Positions 7,903 to 15,150 of a stretch of DNA of 18,653 nucleotides are shown piece after piece. Source of the DNA: Candidatus Aminicenantes bacterium UBA2190 (GTDB taxonomy: Bacteria > Acidobacteriota > Aminicenantia > UBA2199). Location of the stretch: contig DCVK01000019.1 in NCBI GenBank assembly GCA_002335385.1, positions 1 to 18,653 of the forward strand, written 5' to 3'. The notes under the pieces are model-generated. The model did not search any database. It was not told the DNA's origin and was given only the letters and a program-made list of their open reading frames with translations. Numbering within the stretch: position 1 is the stretch's first letter; each line of letters opens with the position of its first letter. Both the position numbers and the translations under genes were made by a program.

Positions 7903-9666
7903 CTATTTGTCCTCCACGGCGAAAATGAACGTATTTTCGGCAATCTCCTTCAGTGTCCGCCCGCTGTTGCCCCGAGGGAGCAGCCAGCATACGGCATAGC
8001 GCCCCTTGAAATATCTCATGGTGCGGCGGATGGTCTTCTCCAGGCTGAATCGCCGGTTGATCACGATATTGACTACGATCATCAGCCAATTGACCGAATA
8101 ATGGCTGATATTCGATCCGCCCTGCAGCAGTTGTACGACCGATGGCCCGGCTGTCTTCTTCTTGGCATGGCCGAAATCGGGAGCATCGGCGTTGCCGACC
8201 GTTCTCAGGCCGGTCATTTTCGGGAACTCGCTTCCGGCCCAGCGCGCCACCGCCGGAGAGGAAGCAATCTTGTCGTAATCGCAATCATAAATATCCATGA
8301 TCAATTCAAATGCAGAGTCTTTATTCTCCCTGAAAAAGGAAAAGGCGGGGGCGAAGACATCGGAACTGTCGAGCAGGCGCGGCATCAGTCCCTTGGGGGC
8401 CCTGTCTGCAGCCCGGTCGTATTCGAAGATCCGCGTGTTTTTCCTTATCGCCTTGACATCCACAAAGGAACCGCGCGGCAGATACCAGCACAGGGCGCGC
8501 TGGGCCTTGAAATGGTCGATGGAGAAGCGGACGGCCGCCTCCATGGGCAGCGCGGCGCAGGTGAAGCAGTTCAGGGCCGCCAGCCTGCCATAGCGCCGGT
8601 AGCTGATGGCGCTGGTCTCCACGTACTGGACCAGGGTCTCGCCCTCGCCCAGCACGGAACTGGCGGTGATCGGCTCGCCGAACGGGATCATGTGAATGGC
8701 ATCGCATGTCCGCAGCGCCCATTTGCCGACTTTTTTTGCGTCCGGGCACGACCGGCCGGGAAGCTCGATGTCCATGACGACCTCCTCGCCGTACTTGTCG
8801 GTCTCCAGGCGCTTCTGGAATTCGGGATAAGGGAGGGCGGGAATGCGCGGCGAGTACCAGCTGGTCTTGAAGCCGGCCTTTTTGAATGCCTTCAGGGCGT
8901 TGCGCTCGGCGCTCTTGAAGACCCCCTTGCCCTTAGAGCCGGCGGTCAGGCTGAAGGGACCGCCCATGTAGCTGATGTTGGCGAACTGCACCACGCGCAC
9001 GTCGTCGAAGCTGCGCTCGAGCTGCCGCCAGCTGCCCGGAGCCTCGAAGGGCTGCAGGATCAGCGCCCCGGTCTGGTGGATGGCGATGCCGCCCGCGGTG
9101 AGGGCGTCGTAGACGCTCTGGTAGAAGTCGGTATTGAACAGGCTCTGGGCCGGGCCGATGGGATCGGTGGAATCGATGACGATCACGTCGCATTTGCCCT
9201 TCATCTGGCGGATCACCTCGGCGCCGTCGCCGATGATGAGCCTGAAGCGCGGATCATCGTACACGCCTTCGCTGACCGAGGGCATGTGCCGGCGGCAAAG
9301 ATCGCAAACCATGCGGTCGATCTCCACCATCGTCACTTTCTCCACCGACTTGTGGCGCAGCACCTCGCGGGCCACGCCGCAGTCGCCGCCGCCGATGATC
9401 AGCACGTGCCGGGCCGGCCTTTGCAGCGCGAACAGGGGCCAATGGGCGATCCATTCATGGTAGATCCCCTCATCCTCTTCGGTCAGCTGCACGATGCCAT
9501 CCAGGATCAGCACGCGTCCGAAGCGGTCGGTCTCCAGGATCATCAGTTTCTGGAAGCCGGTGTCGGTCTCGGGCACGATCACCTTCGCGACCTTGAAGCC
9601 ATAGGTGGTATCCGTATAGAGATCCTCGAAGAACCAGAGGTCCTTGCCTTTTTTTACCAGTCCCAT
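7903..9666 (-). CDS. Spermidine synthase fused to two tandem SpeD-like (AdoMet decarboxylase-like) domains
   Basis: The protein has 587 residues in three parts. Residues 1-291 form a complete polyamine aminopropyltransferase (SpeE): Tyr69-His70 of GIYHEW, the nucleotide loop IGGGDCGVAR (Asp95), Glu115 of MVEID, GDGAEVI, and the catalytic pair Asp165/Asp168 in DSTDPIGPAQSLF. Residues about 292-418 (unit A) and 452-586 (unit B) are homologous to each other: each starts (E/D)xVMDI/LIMDIY, has a VQ(Y/L)(V/L) strand before a T/G-S-x-I-S turn, and ends CW(Y/L)LPRG then NTxIF. They resemble prokaryotic SpeD-type decarboxylases. Unit A keeps Ser352 and Cys370 but has Arg357 at the donor-histidine position; unit B keeps Ser518 and lacks the cysteine. 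The start ATG is fixed by AAAGGAGA at 9681-9674. It has its own promoter and probably stands alone. The synthase call is firm. Decarboxylase activity is doubtful. Confidence 0.88.
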   Translation of the reverse strand: MGLVKKGKDLWFFEDLYTDTTYGFKVAKVIVPETDTGFQKLMILETDRFGRVLILDGIVQLTEEDEGIYHEWIAHWPLFALQRPARHVLIIGGGDCGVAREVLRHKSVEKVTMVEIDRMVCDLCRRHMPSVSEGVYDDPRFRLIIGDGAEVIRQMKGKCDVIVIDSTDPIGPAQSLFNTDFYQSVYDALTAGGIAIHQTGALILQPFEAPGSWRQLERSFDDVRVVQFANISYMGGPFSLTAGSKGKGVFKSAERNALKAFKKAGFKTSWYSPRIPALPYPEFQKRLETDKYGEEVVMDIELPGRSCPDAKKVGKWALRTCDAIHMIPFGEPITASSVLGEGETLVQYVETSAISYRRYGRLAALNCFTCAALPMEAAVRFSIDHFKAQRALCWYLPRGSFVDVKAIRKNTRIFEYDRAADRAPKGLMPRLLDSSDVFAPAFSFFRENKDSAFELIMDIYDCDYDKIASSPAVARWAGSEFPKMTGLRTVGNADAPDFGHAKKKTAGPSVVQLLQGGSNISHYSVNWLMIVVNIVINRRFSLEKTIRRTMRYFKGRYAVCWLLPRGNSGRTLKEIAENTFIFAVEDK

Positions 9667-9701
9667 TCGTCTTTCTCCTTTTCCCGGCAGGGGATGGGCC
9701 T

Positions 9702-9730
9702 ATTGTAAGCGAAAAAGGGCCGGTTTTCAA
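9702..9730 (-). promoter_or_regulatory. Promoter of the speE fusion gene
   Basis: On the minus strand TTGAAA (9730-9725) and TACAAT (9707-9702) are 17 bases apart, with four of six and five of six matches. The predicted start near 9695 gives a leader of about 29 bases that ends in AAAGGAGA. This separates the gene from hutU upstream. Confidence 0.7.
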
Positions 9731-9806
9731 CCGCTGAAGGTCGAATGGGCAAGGAACTGAAGCGGTGAAGGGCTCGGGTATCGCTCGAAACAGGGCCCTG
9801 CTCTCG

Positions 9807-9830
9807 TCAACCCAAGAACCCTTCAACCCA
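9807..9830. repeat. Three tandem 8-bp units between hutU and the speE fusion gene
   Basis: TCAACCCA occurs at 9807-9814 and again at 9823-9830, with AGAACCCT (five of eight matches) exactly filling the eight bases between. The array lies immediately after the hutU stop and about 77 bases upstream of the -35 of the speE-fusion promoter. It could be a binding site array or chance. Confidence 0.4.
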
Positions 9831-9834
9831 TTGG

Positions 9835-11862
9835 CTATCGTTTCCCGGGAAAGTTGCGCTCGACCAGGTCGTCGACCAGCGCGTCGTCGGCCAGATACGG
9901 CAGGGTGATGTGGCCGCGATCCAGGTGGCCGGCATTCCAGGCGGCGGCCGTCTCCAGGGCGTTGTCGTTGCGCGCCCAAGCGCGGCGGGCGATGCCGTTC
10001 ATCACGTCCCACTCCATCGCCGAGCGGATGATGCGATCCTTGGCATCGCTGCCGTCCAGCACCAGGCCGAAGCCGCCATTGAACGCCTTGCCGATACCCA
10101 CGCCGCCGCCGTTGGACAGAACGACCATCGACATGCCGCGGGCGGCATCGCCGGCGAAGTTGTGCACCGCCATGTCGGCGGTCACGTTGCTGCCGTCGCG
10201 GACATTGGCCGTTTCGCGGAAGGGAGAATCGGTGCCCGAGACGTCGTGGTGGTCGCGGCCAAGCATGACCGGTCCGATCACTCCCTGGCGCACCAGCTCG
10301 TTGAACCTCAAGGCGATCCCCACCCGGCCCTCGGCATCGGCGTACAGGATGCGCGCCTGCGTGCCGACGACCAGCTTGTTCTTTCCGGCATTGCGGATCC
10401 ACTCGAAATTATCGCGGTCCATCGCCCGGCGGTCGGGATCAAGGCAGGCCATGGCGGCCCGGTCCGTCTCCGCCAGGTCTTCGGCCTTGCCGCTGAGGCA
10501 GACCCAGCGGAACGGCCCGTAACCGTAATCGAAGCCCAAAGGCCCCATGATATGTTCGACATAGCTGGGGAAGATGAAGCCGTCGCTTTCGTCGCGGCCG
10601 TTGGCGGCGATATCGACAGCACCGGCGTCGAAAACCGCCTTGAGGAAGGAGTTGCCGTAGTCCCAGAAACGGGTGCCGCGGCCGGCCATCTTCTGGATCA
10701 GGCGGAGCTGGCGCAGCAGCGACTCGTCGACCTTTTTGCGGAACAGCCCGGGATCTTCGCGCAACAGGCGCCGCCCATCCTCGAAACCGATCCCGGCCGG
10801 AGTATAGCCGCCGCCGTAGACGTCGTGACAGGAGGTCTGGTCGGAGGCCAGTTCGACGGCGATATCGCGGTCCAGGACATGCTGCCAGAGGTCGACGACA
10901 TTGCCGTGGTAGGCGATGGAGACCGGTTGTTTCGACTTGCGGAACTCGGCGATCCAGCGTGCCACCTCGTCGAGATCGGCGGAGACCCTGGAGACCCAGC
11001 CCTGCCGGTGGCGCGTCTCGATGCGCGAGCGGTCCACCTCGGCCAGGACGCCGATGCCGCCGGCGATCTCCACGGCCTTGGCCTGGGCGCCGCTCATGCC
11101 GCCCAGCCCCGAACTCAGGTAGACGATGCCGGCCAGGTCGGTCCGGGAAGGGGCATTCAGATACATGCGCCCGGCATTGAGCAGTGTCAGGTAGGTGCCG
11201 TGGACGATGCCCTGCGGCCCGATGTACATCCAGCCGCCGGCGGTCATCTGGCCGTAGTTGGAAACGCCCATGGCCGCTGCCTGGGCGAAGCCGGCCGGGT
11301 TGTCATACATGCCCACGAGCATGCCGTTGGTGGAGATGACGCGGGGAGCGTCGGGGCGGGATTCGAACAGGCCGAGCGGGTGGCCCGAATAAACGACCAG
11401 GGTCTGACGGTCGGTCATTTCCTGCAGGTACAGCTTGACCAGGCAATACTGCATCCAGTTCTGGAAGACCTGGCCGCTTTCGCCATAGGTGACCAGCTCG
11501 TAGGGATAAAGGGCGACATCAAAGTCGAGGTTGTTGTCGATCATCACCTGGAACGCCCTGGCCTCCAGTATTTTCCCGGAATATTCGCCCACCGGCCTGG
11601 CCTTGAGACTGCCCTCGGGCCGGTAGCGGTAGCCATAGATGCGGCCGCGTGTATAGAGTTCCTCGAGGAACTCGGGGGCGATCTCGGCGTGCAGGCCTGC
11701 GGGGACATAGCGCAGGGCATTCTTCAGGGCCGTCTTGGCCTGGGCCGGGCTCAGGTGAAAGCCGCGATCCGGGGCGCGGCGGATCCCGGCGACGAATTCC
11801 TTGCGGGCGGGAAGCCCGGCGGGCAGGGTGAGGCGCCTGGCCTGGTCAAGATTCAGCGTCAT
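9835..11862 (-). CDS. hutU: Urocanate hydratase, long form
   Basis: HutU hydrates urocanate to 4-imidazolone-5-propionate with a tightly bound NAD+, the second step of histidine degradation. The 675-residue protein is about 115 residues longer than the common bacterial enzyme (about 557) and close to the long form found in animals and some bacteria. Family signatures in order are YSGHPLGLF, NYGQMTAGGWMYIGPQGIVHGT, YLSSGLGGMSGAQAKA, ELASDQTSCHDVYGGGYTP, ARILYADAEGR, HHDVSGTDSPFRETANVRDG and NGGGVGIGKAFNGGFG. The ATG at 11862 has GGAGGT eight bases before it and a strong promoter 20 bases further. No hutH, hutI or hutG is in the window, so the rest of the pathway must lie elsewhere. No clear terminator follows. 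Confidence 0.97.
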   Translation of the reverse strand: MTLNLDQARRLTLPAGLPARKEFVAGIRRAPDRGFHLSPAQAKTALKNALRYVPAGLHAEIAPEFLEELYTRGRIYGYRYRPEGSLKARPVGEYSGKILEARAFQVMIDNNLDFDVALYPYELVTYGESGQVFQNWMQYCLVKLYLQEMTDRQTLVVYSGHPLGLFESRPDAPRVISTNGMLVGMYDNPAGFAQAAAMGVSNYGQMTAGGWMYIGPQGIVHGTYLTLLNAGRMYLNAPSRTDLAGIVYLSSGLGGMSGAQAKAVEIAGGIGVLAEVDRSRIETRHRQGWVSRVSADLDEVARWIAEFRKSKQPVSIAYHGNVVDLWQHVLDRDIAVELASDQTSCHDVYGGGYTPAGIGFEDGRRLLREDPGLFRKKVDESLLRQLRLIQKMAGRGTRFWDYGNSFLKAVFDAGAVDIAANGRDESDGFIFPSYVEHIMGPLGFDYGYGPFRWVCLSGKAEDLAETDRAAMACLDPDRRAMDRDNFEWIRNAGKNKLVVGTQARILYADAEGRVGIALRFNELVRQGVIGPVMLGRDHHDVSGTDSPFRETANVRDGSNVTADMAVHNFAGDAARGMSMVVLSNGGGVGIGKAFNGGFGLVLDGSDAKDRIIRSAMEWDVMNGIARRAWARNDNALETAAAWNAGHLDRGHITLPYLADDALVDDLVERNFPGKR

Positions 11863-11882
11863 GGGGGGATACCTCCGCCGTT

Positions 11883-11911
11883 TTTATAAGTCATCCCCGC
11901 CGGGTTGTCAA
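11883..11911 (-). promoter_or_regulatory. hutU promoter
   Basis: On the minus strand a perfect TTGACA (11911-11906) and TATAAA (11888-11883) have a 17-base spacer. The predicted start near 11876 lies in front of GGAGGT and the hutU ATG, giving a short leader. It diverges from the ispH promoter, with about 112 bases between the two -35 boxes. Confidence 0.78.
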
Positions 11912-12023
11912 GCCGACTTTTTCAGGCGGCCCGTTCCATCCATGGCGCGGCGTCTGCCGGCAGCCGGCACAATGGGCGGGGCGGGATGCGGACCGCGATC
12001 GAGGCGAAAAGATTGCCCCCGGG

Positions 12024-12052
12024 TTGACAAAAAGGCCTCCATATTGTATAGT
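12024..12052 (+). promoter_or_regulatory. ispH operon promoter
   Basis: A perfect TTGACA at 12024-12029 and TATAGT (five of six) at 12047-12052 have a 17-base spacer. The expected transcription start near 12059 is only about seven bases before the ispH ATG at 12066, so the message would be nearly leaderless. Confidence 0.8.
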
Positions 12053-12065
12053 CTGGCTTTATTTC

Positions 12066-12908
12066 ATGAAAATATCAGTCGCTGAGCAGGCGGGATTCTG
12101 CTTTGGAGTTAAAAGGGCCTTGAAACTGATCAACGAATACCATCGTCAGGGAAAAAAGATCCAGACATTCGGCCCCTTGATCCACAACGTACCCGTCCTG
12201 AACGACCTGGCCGCCAAGGGCATTGGCCGGGCCTCTTCCCGGGCCGGCATCGACAGGGACCGCACCTTGTGCATCCGTACCCACGGCATCCCGCGCGACG
12301 TCGAGCGCCGCCTGAAGCGCCGGGGCGTCCCCACATTGGACGCCACCTGCCCGCTGGTGAAGAAAGGGCAAAAGATCATCGAACGGCTCGGCCGGGGCGG
12401 CAGCCCGGTGCTGATCGTGGGCGACAGGGACCACCCCGAGATCGTCGCCGCCCGCAGTTATGCCCGCCGGGTGACGATCATCAACTCCCTGGCCGCGGCC
12501 CGGGCCCTGCCCCGCAGCCGCGAGATCAGCGTCGTGGCCCAAACCACCCTGGATACCGCCTTTTTCAAGGAAGTCGTCGCCATCCTGATGGACAAGGCGG
12601 AAAAACTCCACGTGTTCAACACCGTCTGCCAGGCGACCCAGGAGCGCCAGGAGGCGGTGCGGCGCCTCGCCCCCAAGGTGGATGCCGTCATCGTCGTCGG
12701 CAGCCGCATTTCCTCCAACACCAAGAAACTCTTCCAGATCGCCCGCGCGAGCAACCACAACGCCATGCGCATCGAGACCTGCGACGACCTGCGGCACGCG
12801 CGCACCGTGGCCAGGCTGAAAAAGTTCAAGTCCATCGGCATCACCGCCGGGGCCTCCACGTCGCCGCAGGAGCTGGACAACGTAAAAAAATTCTTGCAGA
12901 AGCTATAA
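12066..12908 (+). CDS. ispH: 4-hydroxy-3-methylbut-2-enyl diphosphate reductase (LytB)
   Basis: IspH is the [4Fe-4S] enzyme that performs the last step of the MEP isoprenoid pathway, converting HMBPP to IPP and DMAPP. The 280-residue protein has the three cluster ligands Cys12 (GFCFGVKRAL), Cys95 (DATCPLVKK) and Cys188 (NTVCQATQERQ). It also has the substrate-contacting His40, His73 (RTHGIP) and His123 with the proton-relay Glu125 (DHPE). VAQTTL gives the conserved threonine, and GSRISSNTKKL gives the S-x-N-type site. The frame is open upstream to 12024, but MKISVAEQAGFCFGV matches the family start and the promoter lies inside the extra codons, so ATG 12066 is used. No Shine-Dalgarno is visible. 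rpsA starts 18 bases downstream, a well-known ispH-rpsA pairing. Confidence 0.97.
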   Translation: MKISVAEQAGFCFGVKRALKLINEYHRQGKKIQTFGPLIHNVPVLNDLAAKGIGRASSRAGIDRDRTLCIRTHGIPRDVERRLKRRGVPTLDATCPLVKKGQKIIERLGRGGSPVLIVGDRDHPEIVAARSYARRVTIINSLAAARALPRSREISVVAQTTLDTAFFKEVVAILMDKAEKLHVFNTVCQATQERQEAVRRLAPKVDAVIVVGSRISSNTKKLFQIARASNHNAMRIETCDDLRHARTVARLKKFKSIGITAGASTSPQELDNVKKFLQKL

Positions 12909-12926
12909 ACGCTAAGGAGACGCAAC

Positions 12927-14636
12927 ATGTCAGACACAAACGACACCATCGAGAAGAACCCGGAGGACTTCTCCCAGCTGGTGAAGGACTACGACATCAA
13001 GGCCGTCGGTTCCAATGCCGCCCTGGAGGGGCGCATCGTGGACATCATCGAGAACCGCGTGATCATCGACATCGGCCAGAAGACCGAGGGCATACTGGAC
13101 CGGCAGGAGCTGCTCGACTGGGACGGCAACATGAAATACAAGGTCGGCGACACCATCCAGGTGTTGTCCAAGAACGTGAATTTCAAGGAAGGATACATCA
13201 TCGTTTCCAAGAAACAGCTGGACGAGCAGCAGGGCTGGGAAAACGTCTTTCACGCCTACAAGAAGAACACGCCGCTGCAGGGCCGGATCATCCAGCTGAC
13301 CCCCGACGAGAAGGGCTACATCGTCGACATGGGCGTGGAGATGTTCCTGCCCATGAGCCAGGTGGACATCCAGAAGGTCAAGGCGCCCAAGAAGATGCTG
13401 GGCAAGGACTTCATGTTCCTGGTCGTCAAGCTGAACAAAAAGGAGAAGAGCGGCACCGTCTCGCGGCGCATCCTGCTGGAGGACGAGAAGCAGGAGAAGC
13501 AGAAGAAGCTTCTGGAGTCGCTGGAAGTCGGGCAGATCGTCAAGGGCGTCGTCACCTCGATCGTCGACTACGGGGCATTTGTCGATTTGGGCGGCCTGGA
13601 GGGCCTGGTGCACAAGGACAACATCTCCTATGGCCGCATCAATCATCCCAGGGAAAAACTGCGCAAGGGCGACGAGATCGAGGTCAAGGTCCTGGAGATC
13701 GACCGCGAGCGGGGGAAGATCTCCCTGGGCATCAAGCAGCGCTTCGCCGATCCCTGGCTGGACATCGAGACGAGATACCCCCTCGGCAAGCGGCTGGTGG
13801 CCAAGGTGGTCAAGATCGTCAGCTTCGGCGCCTTCATCGAACTGGAAGAGGGCATCGAGGGGCTGCTGCATATCTCCGATCTGACCTGGGAGGGACGGCC
13901 GACCTCGGTGGAGGAATATGTGGCCGTGGGCGACAAGCTGTGGGTGCAGGTGATCGAGATCAACAAGGAGGAGCGCAAGATCAAGCTGGGCCTAAAGCAG
14001 CTGGAGACGCGCCCCGAGGAAAAATACCTGGAGCAACACAAGCGCGGCGAGATTGTCCGGGCCAAGGTGAAGAAGATCCTCAAGTCTCGGGTTTTCATGG
14101 GGCTGGAAGCCGGGGTCGAGGGCGTGGTCAAGATCTCCGACATCAGCTACCACCACATCGAGTCGCCCGACGAGTTCATGAAAGAGGGCGAGGAGATCGA
14201 TGCCATGATCATCAGCGACGAGCTGGACCGCAACTACAAAGTGCAGCTGGGCATCAAGCACCTGGCCGAGAGCGAGTGGCGGTCGTTCTTTGCCAAGAAC
14301 AGGCCGGGCAGCGCCGTCGAGGTGACGGTGCGCAAGGTCAACGATGCCGGCCTCACCGTCGAGGTCACGCGCAGCATCGAAGGCTTCATCCGCATCGGCG
14401 ACATCGACGAGGAAAAGATCAGTGCCCAGGAACTGGAACAGAAGTTCAAGCCCGGCGACAAGATCGAGGCGCTGATCTCGCGCATCGAGCTCGAGCGCAA
14501 GAAAGTCTATCTCAGTCTGCGGGCGCTGACCAAGGTCCGCGAACGGGAGGAACTCCAGAAATACATGAAGGCCGAGGACGATTCGGTCACGACCATCGGC
14601 GACCTGCTGCAGAACGAGCTGGACAAGAAAAAATGA
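12927..14636 (+). CDS. rpsA: 30S ribosomal protein S1
   Basis: S1 unfolds and recruits mRNA on the 30S subunit. The 569-residue protein is the six-domain form found in Gram-negative lineages. The S1/OB repeats lie at about 31-97, 114-182, 202-271, 286-358, 373-445 and 459-533. The central ones carry the strongest RNA-binding signatures (VDYGAFVDLGGLEGLVHKDN and VSFGAFIELEEGIEGLLHIS). The first two are more divergent, as in E. coli, where they dock to the ribosome. AAGGAG eight bases before the ATG decides the start. The gene lies between ispH (18-base gap) and the HIT gene (31-base gap, no terminator), so it is read as part of a long operon. The tail is charged and probably flexible. Confidence 0.98.
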   Translation: MSDTNDTIEKNPEDFSQLVKDYDIKAVGSNAALEGRIVDIIENRVIIDIGQKTEGILDRQELLDWDGNMKYKVGDTIQVLSKNVNFKEGYIIVSKKQLDEQQGWENVFHAYKKNTPLQGRIIQLTPDEKGYIVDMGVEMFLPMSQVDIQKVKAPKKMLGKDFMFLVVKLNKKEKSGTVSRRILLEDEKQEKQKKLLESLEVGQIVKGVVTSIVDYGAFVDLGGLEGLVHKDNISYGRINHPREKLRKGDEIEVKVLEIDRERGKISLGIKQRFADPWLDIETRYPLGKRLVAKVVKIVSFGAFIELEEGIEGLLHISDLTWEGRPTSVEEYVAVGDKLWVQVIEINKEERKIKLGLKQLETRPEEKYLEQHKRGEIVRAKVKKILKSRVFMGLEAGVEGVVKISDISYHHIESPDEFMKEGEEIDAMIISDELDRNYKVQLGIKHLAESEWRSFFAKNRPGSAVEVTVRKVNDAGLTVEVTRSIEGFIRIGDIDEEKISAQELEQKFKPGDKIEALISRIELERKKVYLSLRALTKVREREELQKYMKAEDDSVTTIGDLLQNELDKKK

Positions 14637-14667
14637 CGCCGCGGCGATCCCGGATCGGGTGGCTGGC

Positions 14668-15150
14668 ATGAAGTTCCTGGCCGCCCCCTGGCGCTGGCCG
14701 TTCATTTCCGGCCTGTGCCGGGACGATGGCGGCTGCATCTTCTGCCGGGCACTGGCCAAGGATGACCACGATTCCCTGGTCTGCTTCCGCGGCAAGAACT
14801 TTTTCGTCATGCTGAACAAGTTCCCCTACAACTCCGGCCACCTGATGATCGCGCCGTACGCCCACCTGGCCTCTCCCGAGCAGATGGCCGCCGGCGACCT
14901 GGGCGAGATGTGGGAGTTGACCCAACGCGCCTTGGCCGTCCTCAAAGAGGCGTTTCGCCCAGACGGCTTCAACATCGGCATGAACATCGGCAAGGCGGGC
15001 GGCGCCGGCATCCGGGACCATTTCCACCAGCATGTCGTCCCGCGCTGGCAGGGCGATGCCAACTTCATGGCCGTCACCGGCGAGACCAGGGTGCTCTCCT
15101 ACGACCTGGAGACCGTTCAGGCGACGGTCCGCGCCGCCTTCGCCAAATGA
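14668..15150 (+). CDS. HIT-family (histidine triad) nucleotide hydrolase or phosphorylase
   Basis: This is a 160-residue cytoplasmic protein of the HIT superfamily, which cleaves phosphate bonds in dinucleoside polyphosphates or nucleoside phosphoramidates. The triad is His118-Phe-His120-Gln-His122-Val-Val in RDHFHQHVVPRW, with His120/His122 expected to act on the alpha phosphate. The N-terminus (APWRWPFISG, then CIFC at 23-26) matches the subgroup with a zinc-type CxxC and a W/A-PWR start, which includes Ap4A phosphorylase-like enzymes. The ATG at 14668 was chosen over GTG 14659 because MKFLAAPWR is the usual family start. Its stop overlaps the start of the sulfatase-like gene (ATGA). The exact substrate cannot be told from sequence. 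Confidence 0.93.
   Translation: MKFLAAPWRWPFISGLCRDDGGCIFCRALAKDDHDSLVCFRGKNFFVMLNKFPYNSGHLMIAPYAHLASPEQMAAGDLGEMWELTQRALAVLKEAFRPDGFNIGMNIGKAGGAGIRDHFHQHVVPRWQGDANFMAVTGETRVLSYDLETVQATVRAAFAK

Noticed and set aside
8101..9708. Plus-strand open frame opposite the speE fusion gene (535 codons)
   Set aside because: Antisense shadow; the minus-strand product has full spermidine synthase motifs, a promoter and a Shine-Dalgarno.
9910..11889. Long open frame on the plus strand opposite hutU (659 codons)
   Set aside because: Antisense shadow of a secure urocanate hydratase gene; repetitive alanine/glycine/aspartate translation and no ribosome-binding site.
14637..14660. Palindromes CGCCGCGGCG and CCCG-GAT-CGGG after rpsA
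   Set aside because: Short, without a U-run, and immediately in front of the coupled HIT gene; expected by chance at this GC content.
12269..14671. 800-codon open frame on the plus strand across ispH and rpsA
   Set aside because: It is the shifted frame of two secure genes, very rich in arginine, glycine and proline as expected from GC-rich out-of-frame reading.
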